A program made the translations under genes and the position numbers. Shown here one piece after another: positions 1-8,706 of a stretch of 64,000 bases of DNA; the first letter of the stretch is position 1, and every line of letters starts with the position of its first letter. Under the pieces are notes generated by a model. That model did no database searches. It saw only the letters and a program-made list of their open reading frames with translations, and was not told the DNA's origin. Source of the DNA: Microthrixaceae bacterium. Lineage in GTDB: Bacteria; Actinomycetota; Acidimicrobiia; Acidimicrobiales; Microtrichaceae. The stretch lies in contig JACJWI010000002.1 of assembly GCA_020637215.1 (NCBI GenBank), positions 248,001-312,000 of the forward strand, read 5' to 3'.

Positions 1-1
1 C

Positions 2-298
2 CTCGACCGGATCGACACGCCGGAGAAGAACTGGAAGTTCTCCGCCGGTGACGTGAGGGAGAGGGCGTACTGGGACGACTACCAGGTCGCGTTCGAGGAG
101 GCGATCCGCGCCACCGCCACAGAGGACGCTCCCTGGTACGTGATCCCCGCGGACCGCAAGTGGCGCATGCGCACCCTCGTGTCCGACGTGCTCGTCGACG
201 TGATCGACTCGCTGCCGATCTCGACGCCGACCATCAGCGACGAGCAGCGTGCCGCTCTGGCGGTGGAGCGGGAGCGCCTGGTCGCCGAGGGCGGATGA
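2..298 (+). CDS. ppk2: Polyphosphate kinase 2 family protein, C-terminal part
   Basis: The reading frame is open from the left edge, so the start lies outside the window. The visible 98 residues contain RIDTPEKNWKFS, ERAYWDDY and a segment ending WYVIPADRKWRMR, which are the conserved C-terminal signatures of PPK2 kinases. These transfer phosphate between polyphosphate and nucleotides in the cytoplasm. The P-loop half of the protein is not in the window, so the subclass (ADP- or AMP-phosphorylating) cannot be judged. Confidence 0.88.
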   Translation, partial: LDRIDTPEKNWKFSAGDVRERAYWDDYQVAFEEAIRATATEDAPWYVIPADRKWRMRTLVSDVLVDVIDSLPISTPTISDEQRAALAVERERLVAEGG

Positions 299-323
299 AC
301 GTCGACGGACTGGTGGTCCGCAG

Positions 324-410
324 CGGAGGGAGGGGGATTCGAACCCCCGGGACCGTTGCCGGCCCAACGGTTTTCAAGACCGTCGCATTCGTCCGCTCTG
401 CCATCCCTCC
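324..410 (-). tRNA. tRNA-Ser (anticodon UGA)
   Basis: Read on the minus strand, a 7-bp acceptor (GGAGGGA with TCCCTCC), an anticodon loop CTTGAAA, a long variable arm typical of class II tRNA and a TTCGAATC T-loop can all be drawn. The anticodon is TGA and the discriminator base is G, as expected for serine. CCA is not encoded. It stands alone between ppk2 and the next + strand gene. Confidence 0.95.
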
Positions 411-456
411 AGGGTGGTGAGTGCGTCGATCGTACCGGTGCGGGAGGATGGTCCCG

Positions 457-864
457 ATGGGTTCGGAGCTGCCCTACACCGAGGCCGACGTCGACGCCGC
501 CCTCGCCGCTGTTCGCCGGATCTGCCTCGACCTGCCCGAAGCGACCGAGAAGCTGAGCCACAGCAGCCCCACGTTCTTCGTCCGTAGGACCTTCGTCATG
601 TTCCACGACGACCACCACGGAGACGGCCGTCTGGCGATCTGGTGCGCCGCTCCCGACGGTGCGCAGGCGCTGATGGTCGAGTCCGAACCCGAGCGATTCT
701 TCGTTCCGCCCTACGTCGGTCACCGCGGCTGGTTGGGCGTTCGCCTCGACGTCGACGTCGATTGGGACGAGGTCGCCGCGATCGTCGAGGACGCCTACCG
801 AACCGTCGCTCCGCGCAAGCTCGTGGCCATGCTCGACGCGCCGTCGGCTGAGCCCCCGCGGTGA
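457..864 (+). CDS. MmcQ/YjbR family DNA-binding-like protein
   Basis: A 135-residue protein of the MmcQ/YjbR (CyaY-like fold) family. The pattern LPEATEKLSHSSPTFFVRRTF near residues 22-42, an LAIW strand and a late motif around VGHRGWLGVRLD are typical. Family members are small cytoplasmic proteins of unclear role. I chose the ATG at 457 because GGGAGG at 442-447 sits 9 nt upstream; the ATG at 448 touches that site. The stop overlaps the next gene by 4 nt, so the two are probably co-translated. Confidence 0.82.
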   Translation: MGSELPYTEADVDAALAAVRRICLDLPEATEKLSHSSPTFFVRRTFVMFHDDHHGDGRLAIWCAAPDGAQALMVESEPERFFVPPYVGHRGWLGVRLDVDVDWDEVAAIVEDAYRTVAPRKLVAMLDAPSAEPPR

Positions 865-2216
865 CCGACCGGCCGGTCCTCGATCTGGCCGACGTCGGAG
901 GACGCGACATGTCCGTCGTCGGGCCCAAGGCGGCACGACTCGGGGAGCTGATCGGCGCGGGTCTCCCCGTTCCCGACGGCGTCGTCCTCTCCGTGGATGT
1001 CCACCGAACCGCGCTGGCCGTGGCCGGCGTCGCCGAGCAGGTGGCCGCGGGCGTCGCGGAGCTCATCGAACGGGTCGGTGGTGCCGGAGACCTCGACCAG
1101 CGGGTCGCGGCGCTGCGGGAGGTCGCGGGACGCGCCGAGATGTCGGTCGGACACCGCTCCGCGTTGCTCGCCGCGTACAGCTCCCTCGTGTCCGGCGACG
1201 CCGATGCCGGAGGCATCGGGCCGGCGGTGGCCGTTCGCTCCTCGGCGATCGGTGAGGACACCGAGGACGCCTCGTTCGCCGGCATGTACGACAGCGTGAC
1301 CGACGTGGTCGGGGCGGACGCGGTCCTGGCCGCGGTCGGGGTGTGCTGGTCGTCGTCGGTGTCGACCCGCTCGATCGCCTACCGCGCCGGCATGGCGCGG
1401 CAGCCGTCGGGCGCGTCGGATCCGGCGATGGCGGTGATCGTCCAGCGCATGGCCCCGTCGCAACGGTCCGGCGTCATGTTCACCGTCGACCCCCGCGCCG
1501 CGGTCGACCGTCTGGTGATCGAGGCCGTTGGCGCCGGGGGGTCGGTCGTGTCGGGTGGCTCGGACCCCGAGCGGTTCGAGGTCGACCGCACGAGCGGGAT
1601 CATCGTGGATGCGACCCGACCGAGCGGAGATGGCGACCCGTCGGCGACCTCCGCCCCGGTCCTGTCCCACGCCGAGGTCGCCGCCCTCAACGAGCTCGGT
1701 CGGAGCATCGAGGACCACTTCGGCACGCCCCAGGACGTCGAGTGGACGATCGGATCCGACGGGTCGATCTGGATCGTGCAGTCCCGCCCGATCACGGGTC
1801 GCCCTGCCACCGCCCCGGGATCCGCGACCCCAGGATCGGGCGGATCGATCCCGATGAGCGGAGGGGCGCCCACGCGGGACGATCCCGACGCGGTGCTGAC
1901 CGGCACCGGTGCATCGGCGGGGACGGCGCGGGGTCCGGCCCGCGTGCTGCGATCACCGGGCGACGCGCCGGACCTGCTCGACGGCGAGGTGCTGGTCGCG
2001 CCGGCCACGTCGCCGGAGTGGCTGCCGGCGCTCATGCGGGCCGCGGCCGTGGTCACCGACACCGGAGGCATGGCCTCTCACGCCGCCATCGTCGCCCGCG
2101 AGCGTCGGATCCCGTGCGTGGTCGGGGTCGCGGGAGCGACCGAGCGCCTGGTCGACGGCGAGGTCGTCACCGTCGACGGGAGCGCGGGAACCGTCAGTCG
2201 GTCGACCCGGTCCTGA
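861..2216 (+). CDS. Short PEP/pyruvate-binding protein with phosphohistidine domain
   Basis: A 451-residue relative of PEP synthase and pyruvate phosphate dikinase. Residues 1 to about 315 form the ATP-binding PPDK_N domain (GPKAARLGEL near 21, AVRSSAIGEDTEDASFAGMYDSV near 122). The mobile phosphohistidine domain follows, with TDTGGMASH ending at His407. The large C-terminal PEP/pyruvate barrel of full enzymes (total near 800 residues) is absent, and there is no room for the rifampin-binding domain of rifampin phosphotransferase. The substrate is therefore unknown; a partner subunit may supply the acceptor site. GTG start, coupled to the MmcQ-like gene; its 3' end overlaps pheA by 23 bp. Confidence 0.82.
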   Translation: MTDRPVLDLADVGGRDMSVVGPKAARLGELIGAGLPVPDGVVLSVDVHRTALAVAGVAEQVAAGVAELIERVGGAGDLDQRVAALREVAGRAEMSVGHRSALLAAYSSLVSGDADAGGIGPAVAVRSSAIGEDTEDASFAGMYDSVTDVVGADAVLAAVGVCWSSSVSTRSIAYRAGMARQPSGASDPAMAVIVQRMAPSQRSGVMFTVDPRAAVDRLVIEAVGAGGSVVSGGSDPERFEVDRTSGIIVDATRPSGDGDPSATSAPVLSHAEVAALNELGRSIEDHFGTPQDVEWTIGSDGSIWIVQSRPITGRPATAPGSATPGSGGSIPMSGGAPTRDDPDAVLTGTGASAGTARGPARVLRSPGDAPDLLDGEVLVAPATSPEWLPALMRAAAVVTDTGGMASHAAIVARERRIPCVVGVAGATERLVDGEVVTVDGSAGTVSRSTRS

Positions 2217-3165
2217 TCTGGGACCGCAGGTCCGCCATCCAGCGCTGCGCCGCCTGCTGGGCCGCGTCGGCCTGGTCGCGGACCTCGCCGCCCCGCTCGC
2301 CGGCCGCCGGGTAGGAACCCAGGAACTTCACGTCGGCCTGCGTGGCCCGCAGGGTCCGCAGGCAGTCGGCCACCACCTCGTCGGCGACGTGGCCGGCGAG
2401 CTCCAGCAGAAAGCAGTAGTCGCCGAGCGACGTCTTGGTCGGACGGCTGTGCAGCAGCGTCAGGTTGATGGAACGAGCCGCGAACTCCTGGAGGATCGCC
2501 AGCAGCGAACCGGGCCGATCGGCGCGCTGGTAGACGACGATCGAGGTCTTGTCGTGCCCGGTCGGAGCGGGGATGCCCGAGCGGGCGACCACGACGAAGC
2601 GGGTCCGGTTCTCGGGGTGCGACTCGATGTCGGACGCGGCGCGCTCCAAGCCGTACACCTCGGCGGCGCGGGCGTTGGCGATGGCCGCCACCGCCGGGTC
2701 CGCGGTGCGGGCGCAGATCGCGGCCGCCTCGGCGGTGGAGTTGGCCGGACGGACCTCGGCGTCGGGCAGGTTCGCCCGCAGCCACGCCCGACACTGGGCG
2801 GTCGCGACCGGGATCGAGTGGATGACGCGGACGCCGTCCAACGGAGACCCCGGCGGTACCAGCAGGTGCATGCTCACCGGCTCGACCAGCTCACGCTGGA
2901 TCACCAGATCGACGTCGAACGCCAGGGTGTCGATGGTGGCGTTGACCGTGCCCTCGATGGCGTTCTCGATGGGCACCACACCGGCATCCACGTCGCCCTC
3001 GTTGACCGCGAACAGCACGTCGGCCATGGTCGCCATCGGGACCAACTCGCCGGCGGCCAGGCCCGCCTCCCGGTGCAGTGCCTGCTCGGTGAACGTGCCG
3101 ACCGGCCCCAGGAACGCGACGCGACGGGCGTCGACGGATCCGGCGGGAGACGGTGAGGAGGTCAT
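2194..3165 (-). CDS. pheA: Prephenate dehydratase
   Basis: Monofunctional prephenate dehydratase of 323 residues, converting prephenate to phenylpyruvate in phenylalanine synthesis. The catalytic domain covers about residues 15-195, opening with VAFLGPVGTFTEQAL and carrying the essential TRF triplet at 188-190 (ENRTRF). An ACT domain follows at about 207-285 and has HSRP where most family members have ESRP; this domain senses phenylalanine. No chorismate mutase domain is fused. The 3' end overlaps the convergent PEP/pyruvate-type gene, and the 5' end faces the aminotransferase gene. Confidence 0.95.
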   Translation of the reverse strand: MTSSPSPAGSVDARRVAFLGPVGTFTEQALHREAGLAAGELVPMATMADVLFAVNEGDVDAGVVPIENAIEGTVNATIDTLAFDVDLVIQRELVEPVSMHLLVPPGSPLDGVRVIHSIPVATAQCRAWLRANLPDAEVRPANSTAEAAAICARTADPAVAAIANARAAEVYGLERAASDIESHPENRTRFVVVARSGIPAPTGHDKTSIVVYQRADRPGSLLAILQEFAARSINLTLLHSRPTKTSLGDYCFLLELAGHVADEVVADCLRTLRATQADVKFLGSYPAAGERGGEVRDQADAAQQAAQRWMADLRSQIRTGSTD

Positions 3166-3257
3166 GGACTCCGACGCTACCGGCGGTCCCCTCGCTCACC
3201 GAAGTGGGATCCGTGGCCCCGGGGCCGGCGCCGGCCGCCGTCGTAGCATCGGCACCC

Positions 3258-4556
3258 ATGGGCTCCGAACCGATCGTCGATCCGTCCACCGTCACGCCGC
3301 GCTCGCACCTGGCGCCGGTGTGGTTCCAGGTCACCGACCTGCAGGTCGCCAGCGGGGAGGGCTGCTGGGTCACCACCGTCGACGGCGACCGGTACCTCGA
3401 CGTCACATCCGGCATCGCCGTCACCTCCACGGGCCACTGCCACCCGACGGTCGTCGCCGCCATCGCCGAACAGGCCCAGCGGTTCGTCCACGCCCAGGTC
3501 AACTGCTACCGCCACGACCTGCTCGAACCGCTCGCCGCCCGCCTGGCCGAGCTGGCCCCGGCCGACATCGACACCTTCTTCTTCGCCAACTCGGGAGCCG
3601 AGGCCACCGAAGGTGCGGTCAAGCTGGCCAAGCAGGCCACCGGCCGACCCAACGTGATCGTGTTCCAGGGCAGCTTCCACGGACGAACCCACCTGGCGAT
3701 GGCGATGACCACCTCCAAGACCGGCTACCGCGCCGGGCACACCCCGCTGCCGTCCGGCGTGTTCCCCTCGACGTTCCCGCACACCGTCGGCACCGGCCTG
3801 ACCGAGAACGACGCGGTCGACCGGGCGTTGGCCGACCTGCGGTTCCTGCTGGCCAGCCAGACCGCCCCGGCCGAGACCGCGGCGGTGATCCTCGAGCCGG
3901 TGCTCGGCGAGGGCGGATACCACCCGGCCCCCGACCGGTTCCTGCGCGGCATCCGCGAGATCTGCGACGAGCACGGGATCCTGTTCATCGCGGACGAGGT
4001 GCAGTGCGGCTTCGGACGCACCGGCCACATGTTCTACGTCGAGCGCTCCGGGGTGCGCCCCGACATCCTGGTGATGGCCAAGGGCATCGCGTCGGGGTTC
4101 CCGATCGCGGCGATCGGGGCGTCGGCCGAGCTGATGCAGCGCTGGCCGGTCGGGTCGCACGGCGGCACCTACGGGGGCAACCCGATCGGCTGCGCGGCGG
4201 CGTTGGCCACCATCGAGGTGCTCACCGCGGACGGGTTCCTCGACGCGGTCGACGCCCGCGGCGAGCAGCTCCGAGCGGGCCTGTCGACCCTGGCCGACGC
4301 GCACCCGGTGATCGCGGACGTCCGCGGTCCGGGACTGATGGTGGCGATCGAGTTCCGCGACCCGGTCACGGGCGAGCCCGACGCAGCCCGGACCGCCGCG
4401 GTCATCGCCCACTGCCGCGAGCAGTCCCGGGTGCTGCTGATGAATGCCGGCACGTGGGGCAACGTGATCCGGTTCATGCCGCCGCTGGTGATCTCCGAGG
4501 ACGAGGTCGCGCTGGTGCTCGACGCGGTGGGTGCCGCGATGGCCGCCACCGCCTGA
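3258..4556 (+). CDS. Class III PLP-dependent aminotransferase (GabT/ArgD type)
   Basis: A 432-residue fold-type I aminotransferase. NSGAEATEGAVKLAK binds the cofactor phosphate, DEVQCGFGRTG carries the aspartate that pairs with the pyridine ring, and Lys275 in VMAKGIASG is the Schiff-base lysine. It most resembles 4-aminobutyrate or acetylornithine aminotransferases; the neighbours do not settle the substrate. I chose the ATG at 3258 because the hexamer TAGCAT at 3244-3249 lies 8 nt ahead, fitting a leaderless start, and earlier codons read into the pheA promoter. Confidence 0.88.
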   Translation: MGSEPIVDPSTVTPRSHLAPVWFQVTDLQVASGEGCWVTTVDGDRYLDVTSGIAVTSTGHCHPTVVAAIAEQAQRFVHAQVNCYRHDLLEPLAARLAELAPADIDTFFFANSGAEATEGAVKLAKQATGRPNVIVFQGSFHGRTHLAMAMTTSKTGYRAGHTPLPSGVFPSTFPHTVGTGLTENDAVDRALADLRFLLASQTAPAETAAVILEPVLGEGGYHPAPDRFLRGIREICDEHGILFIADEVQCGFGRTGHMFYVERSGVRPDILVMAKGIASGFPIAAIGASAELMQRWPVGSHGGTYGGNPIGCAAALATIEVLTADGFLDAVDARGEQLRAGLSTLADAHPVIADVRGPGLMVAIEFRDPVTGEPDAARTAAVIAHCREQSRVLLMNAGTWGNVIRFMPPLVISEDEVALVLDAVGAAMAATA

Positions 4557-4592
4557 GTGCCGGAGCCGGTCGGGCCGATCAGGACGGGACCG

Positions 4593-5579
4593 TCAGTCGG
4601 AAGGGCTGGCGTCCGGGCGGCTGCGGGCGTGGCGCCACAGCGCCCGGTAGCTCGGCCACTCCAGAGCCGGGGTGATGTAGCCGGCGGCCTCGAGCTCGCG
4701 CTGCAGCGCGGGCAGCCTGGAGAACGGCACGCCGATGTCGACGTGGTGGGCCAGGTGCCAGCCGGTGTTGAACGGCACGATCCAGAACCGGGCCCAGTAC
4801 CCCTGCCGGACGTGGTGGGTGGTCAGCCGTCGGTCCGGCGAGGCCTCCATGCCCCCGTGCTCGGCGACGGCGCGCAGCCGGTTGAACACGCGCCACACCG
4901 TCATCCACGGGAGCAGCCAGAACACCGGGTACACCCACCAGTGCCCGAGGCCGACCCACAACCCGACGAACAGCACGACCTGCCAGCCCAGGATCTTGAG
5001 CGCCACGGGCCGGGCGGTTGGGGAGCGCACCGCGAGCAGCAACGACCGCAGGTTCTTCCAGCCGCTGTTGCCGTCGGCGTCGCGGGTCAGCTTGCGCCGC
5101 CACGACGCCGAGGTGATCGGGTAGCCGGTGTAGAGCATCAGGTCGGGTTCGGTGGGTCCGAACTCCTCCCTGTGGTGCGCCATGTGGGATCGGCGGTAGA
5201 GGTCGAACGGGACGAAGGCCGGATACGCCAGCAGCCACGCCCCCACCCAGTCGTTGATCCGCCGGTCCGTGAACAGCAGGCGGTGTGACGCCTCGTGGGC
5301 GAGGATCGCGAAGCGGGCCATCGCCCGTCCCATCAGGAGGAACGCCGCGATCCAGCCGATCGGGTTCCCCCACCACGCAGCCAGGGCGAGCACTCCGACC
5401 GACTGGATCCACACCCCGGCGACGTGACCGACGTTGGCCACGTTCGGGACCCGGTACAGCTCGGCGCGCAGCTCCCCGACGGGTCGACCGGTGGGGCCCA
5501 GGCGCTCGGTGGGCAGCACGTCGGTCAGGGCCTCCGACGGCGGCAGCATCGTGAGCGGGGCACGGACGGTGGCGGTCAC
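4593..5579 (-). CDS. Membrane fatty acid desaturase family protein
   Basis: A 328-residue integral membrane diiron desaturase or hydroxylase. The three histidine boxes are complete: HEASH at 95-99, HMAHH at 132-136 and HLAHH at 275-279. Hydrophobic segments lie around 55-90, 110-125 and 195-225. The substrate (acyl lipid, carotenoid or other) cannot be read from the motifs. The GTG start lies 8 nt behind a TGTAAT hexamer on the minus strand, so it may be leaderless. It is divergent from a PaaX-type regulator with a symmetric intergenic region, which suggests regulation by that neighbour. Confidence 0.88.
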   Translation of the reverse strand: MTATVRAPLTMLPPSEALTDVLPTERLGPTGRPVGELRAELYRVPNVANVGHVAGVWIQSVGVLALAAWWGNPIGWIAAFLLMGRAMARFAILAHEASHRLLFTDRRINDWVGAWLLAYPAFVPFDLYRRSHMAHHREEFGPTEPDLMLYTGYPITSASWRRKLTRDADGNSGWKNLRSLLLAVRSPTARPVALKILGWQVVLFVGLWVGLGHWWVYPVFWLLPWMTVWRVFNRLRAVAEHGGMEASPDRRLTTHHVRQGYWARFWIVPFNTGWHLAHHVDIGVPFSRLPALQRELEAAGYITPALEWPSYRALWRHARSRPDASPSD

Positions 5580-5587
5580 ACAACCAG

Positions 5588-5624
5588 ATTACACAGTCAG
5601 TGACAACTGAACCAGGAGTGTAAT
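5588..5624. promoter_or_regulatory. Candidate operator between desaturase and PaaX-type gene
   Basis: ATTACAC at 5588-5594 is repeated in inverted orientation as GTGTAAT at 5618-5624. Between them is a second inverted repeat, TCAGT at 5597-5601 and ACTGA at 5606-5610. The outer arms supply a TGTAAT hexamer reading outward on each strand, which could be the two divergent -10 elements. A regulator bound here would control both genes. This is inference from symmetry alone. Confidence 0.45.
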
Positions 5625-5650
5625 GGTCAGTCCCCGTCTAGCGTGGGGGA

Positions 5651-6466
5651 GTGGCCCCACCGACCTCGAGACCCCCGGTGGTGGCCGACCGTCCGTTGAC
5701 CACCCGCTCGGTGCTGGCGTCGACGCTGTTGGGGACCCACCCCCCTCGGATGCCGGCTCCGGCGCTGGTTCGCGCCGGAGCTCTGTTCGGACTGGAGGAG
5801 GGAGCGGTCCGCACCGCCCTGTCGCGGATGGTCGCAGCCGGCGATGCCACTCGTGACGACGACGGCTGGTACGAGCTGACCGGTGAGCTCGCCGAGCGCC
5901 AACGACGCCAGGAGGCCAGCCGATCCGCCACCACGCTCGAGTGGTCCGGTGCCTGGACCCAGGCCGTGGTCGAGCCGGGTGGTCGTTCCGCCGCGGACCG
6001 GGCGGCCCTGCGCCGGGCGATGGGACGACTGCGGATGGCCGAGCTGCGCGACGGCGTCTGGCTGCGTCCCGACAACCTGCCGATGGACGACGACCGAACC
6101 GAATCCCGGAGCGTCGTCGCGCCGTTCACCCGCTGGTTCCGCGTCCACCCCGACGATGACGCCGACCTGGCCACCCGGCTGTGGGACCTGCCGTCGTGGG
6201 GGGAGCACGCCGTCGACCTGCGACGGGAGATGGCCCGACTCCTCGAACGCCTCGACGCCGGCGACGTCGACGCCCTCGCTCCGGGGTTCGTGCTGTCCGC
6301 CGCGGTCCTGCGCCATTTCAACGCCGATCCGCTGCTGCCCCGGGAGCTGCTCGACCGGCGTTGGCCCGGCGACGCGCTGCGTGCCGACTACAAGAGATAC
6401 GACCGCGCCTACAGGGACCTGTTGGCGGGCTGGCTCCGCTCGGGTGAACGGGGAGGGCCGCAGTAG
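5651..6466 (+). CDS. PaaX family transcriptional regulator
   Basis: A 271-residue protein with the PaaX layout. The N-terminal winged helix contains TRSVLASTLLG and GLEEGAVRTALSRMVAAGD (about residues 18-65). A central domain includes WTQAVVEP and a PaaX-like C-terminal domain follows. Characterised PaaX proteins repress phenylacetate catabolism, but no phenylacetate genes are nearby, so the ligand is unknown. GTG start at 5651; GGGGGA immediately upstream is too close to be a standard ribosome site. It ends 1 nt before the MBL-fold gene and is probably co-transcribed with it. Confidence 0.82.
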   Translation: MAPPTSRPPVVADRPLTTRSVLASTLLGTHPPRMPAPALVRAGALFGLEEGAVRTALSRMVAAGDATRDDDGWYELTGELAERQRRQEASRSATTLEWSGAWTQAVVEPGGRSAADRAALRRAMGRLRMAELRDGVWLRPDNLPMDDDRTESRSVVAPFTRWFRVHPDDDADLATRLWDLPSWGEHAVDLRREMARLLERLDAGDVDALAPGFVLSAAVLRHFNADPLLPRELLDRRWPGDALRADYKRYDRAYRDLLAGWLRSGERGGPQ

Positions 6467-6467
6467 C

Positions 6468-7259
6468 GTGCCGGACGTGAGCGATCCCCGTCCCGAACCG
6501 ACCGACCACCCCCGGGCCGCGGGAACGTACGGCCCGGGTGCGTTCGACGACCGCTTCTACTTCCGCCAGCTGCTCGCCGGTCGGGACTTCGCGGTCGGCG
6601 ACCCGGTCGCGACCCAGATGGTCAACTTCGCCTACCTGATCGGCGACCGTGTCCGGGGCGAGTGCGTCGTGGTCGACCCGGCCTACGCGGTGTCGGACCT
6701 GGTCGCGGTCGCGGCCGCCGACGGGATGACGCTCAGCGGCGCGCTGGTCACCCACTACCACCCCGACCACTGCGGGGGATCGATGATGGGCATGACCATC
6801 GAGGGCGCGGCCGAGCTCGTCGAGGTGGCGGGGGTGCCGATCCACGTCCAGTCCGATGAGGCCGAGTGGGTGCTCAAGGTCACCGAGCTGACGGCTGCAG
6901 ACCTGGTGACCCACGACGCCGGCGACACCGTGATGGTCGGTGACATCCCCGTCGAGCTGATCCACACCCCGGGCCACACGCCGGGCAGCCAGTGCTTCTA
7001 CGTCAACAACTGCCTGGTGTCCGGCGACACGCTCTTCCTCGATGGGTGCGGCCGTACCGACCTGCCCGGCGGCGACCCCGAGGCGCTGTACCACTCGCTG
7101 ACCGGCACCCTCGCCCGAGTGCCCGACGACGCCCTGCTGTTCCCGGGCCACCAGTACTCGGTCGAGTCCTCGGACCTGATGGGCGACACCCGGGCCCGCA
7201 ACGTGGTGTTCAAGCCGCGCAGCGCCGAGCAGTGGCTGATGATGTTCGGTCCCGGCTGA
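6468..7259 (+). CDS. MBL-fold metallohydrolase (glyoxalase II-like)
   Basis: A 263-residue metallo-beta-lactamase fold protein. The metal site HYHPDH is at residues 96-101, the second histidine in HTPGHTPGS and the bridging aspartate in VSGDTLFLDGCGRTD; a late FPGHQYS supplies the last ligand. The GDTLF...GRTDLPGG pattern resembles glyoxalase II and persulfide dioxygenases. The N-terminal sequence FDDRFYFRQLLAGRDF is an added stretch. GTG at 6468 follows GGGAGG at 6451-6456; GTG at 6477 is an alternative. Coupled to the PaaX-type regulator. Confidence 0.82.
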   Translation: MPDVSDPRPEPTDHPRAAGTYGPGAFDDRFYFRQLLAGRDFAVGDPVATQMVNFAYLIGDRVRGECVVVDPAYAVSDLVAVAAADGMTLSGALVTHYHPDHCGGSMMGMTIEGAAELVEVAGVPIHVQSDEAEWVLKVTELTAADLVTHDAGDTVMVGDIPVELIHTPGHTPGSQCFYVNNCLVSGDTLFLDGCGRTDLPGGDPEALYHSLTGTLARVPDDALLFPGHQYSVESSDLMGDTRARNVVFKPRSAEQWLMMFGPG

Positions 7260-7302
7260 GCGGTCCGCGAACAGGCAAGGCGCCGGTGCCAACCTTGGGC
7301 GG

Positions 7303-8700
7303 GTGACCGACCTCACCGCCGGACGTCCACCCGAGGGATCGACCGAGCCCGCCGCGGACCCCGACGTCGAGGTGCCGCAGCTCGTCTTGCACATGGGGCA
7401 GGGCCGGGCGCTCCCCCGTTGGTTCTGGCGGGCGATCGTCGCCGTCGCGGTGTCGGTCGCGGCGTACCAGTTCGGCCGGTCGATCCTGATCCAGCTCCAG
7501 GGTTTCCTGCTCATCGTCGCCATCTCGCTGTTCCTGTCGTTCGCGGTCGAACCCGCGGTCGACTTCCTGGCCGACCGGGGCTGGAAGCGCAGCCTGGCCA
7601 CCCTGTTCTGCTTCCTGGCCCTGTTCGTGGTCGGCGGCCTGTTCCTGTTCGTGATGGGCGACCTGGTCGTCACCCAGGTCGAGGATCTCGTCGACCGCGC
7701 CCCTTCGTACCTGGACGAGTCCGCGGACTGGATCAACAACACCTTCGACACCGACATCACCACCGACGACATCACCACGCAGATCGAGAGCTACCAGGAC
7801 GACCTGACCGACATCGCCAAGAGCCTCGGCGGTCGGGTCCTGTCGGTCACCGGCACGCTGTTCGGACTGCTGTTCCAGGCGTTCACGATCGGGCTGTTCA
7901 GCTACTACATGACCTCGCAGGGCCCGCAGCTGCGACGCAACGTCTGCTCGATCCTGCCGCAGCGGAACCAGCGGACCGTGCTGCTGCTGTGGGAGCTGGC
8001 CATCCAGAAGACCGGGGGATGGATCTACTCGCGGTTGTTGCTGGCTGTCCTGTCCTCGGCGTGCACGTGGGTGTTCCTGTCGATCGTCGGTGTGCCCTCG
8101 CCGTTGGCGCTGGCGCTGTGGGTCGGGCTGATCAGCCAGTTCATCCCCGCCATCGGCACCTACCTGGCCGGCGCGCTGCCGGTGCTGGTCGCTCTGCTCA
8201 ACGACCCGATCGACGCGCTGTGGGTGCTCGGGTTCATCCTCGTGTACCAGCAGGTCGAGAACTACCTGTTCGCCCCCAAGATCACCGCACAGACCATGGA
8301 CCTGCACCCCGCGGTGGCGTTCGGGTCCGCGATCGTCGGCGGGACGTTGCTCGGACCGATGGGGGCGATCATGGCGTTGCCCGCTGCCGGAGTGGTGCAG
8401 GCGTTCGTCTCGACGGTTCTCGAGCGCCACGAGGTCGTCGACTCGCACCTGACCGAGATGGAGGAGATCCGCGCCGAGTCCGGCGACCAGGGCGTGCGCC
8501 GGGCCATGCGCCGGATGCTGCGCATGGGCGACGGCGACGCCGCGGTCGGGGTGCGACGGATGGACGACGACGGCATCCCGCTCGACCCCGCTACGGGCCC
8601 TGATCGCGCCTCGTCAGCCGACGCCGCCGACAGCTCCGATCAAGTCGCCGGCAGCGTCGACGATCGGGAGACGGGGCCGACCGAGGGTCGCAGCGACTGA
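7303..8700 (+). CDS. AI-2E family transporter (permease)
   Basis: A 465-residue polytopic membrane protein of the AI-2E transporter (PF01594) family. Hydrophobic segments appear near residues 43-63, 66-88, 97-122, 183-207, 240-300 and 325-370, with the loop IPAIGTYLAG and a late PKITAQTMDLHP typical of the family. The acidic, disordered C-terminal tail of about 70 residues lacks recognisable domains. Real substrates vary in the family, including autoinducer export and Na+/H+ exchange, so the name should not be read as function. GTG start, with CAACCT seven bases upstream as a possible leaderless -10. Confidence 0.85.
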   Translation: MTDLTAGRPPEGSTEPAADPDVEVPQLVLHMGQGRALPRWFWRAIVAVAVSVAAYQFGRSILIQLQGFLLIVAISLFLSFAVEPAVDFLADRGWKRSLATLFCFLALFVVGGLFLFVMGDLVVTQVEDLVDRAPSYLDESADWINNTFDTDITTDDITTQIESYQDDLTDIAKSLGGRVLSVTGTLFGLLFQAFTIGLFSYYMTSQGPQLRRNVCSILPQRNQRTVLLLWELAIQKTGGWIYSRLLLAVLSSACTWVFLSIVGVPSPLALALWVGLISQFIPAIGTYLAGALPVLVALLNDPIDALWVLGFILVYQQVENYLFAPKITAQTMDLHPAVAFGSAIVGGTLLGPMGAIMALPAAGVVQAFVSTVLERHEVVDSHLTEMEEIRAESGDQGVRRAMRRMLRMGDGDAAVGVRRMDDDGIPLDPATGPDRASSADAADSSDQVAGSVDDRETGPTEGRSD

Positions 8701-8706
8701 CGCGGA

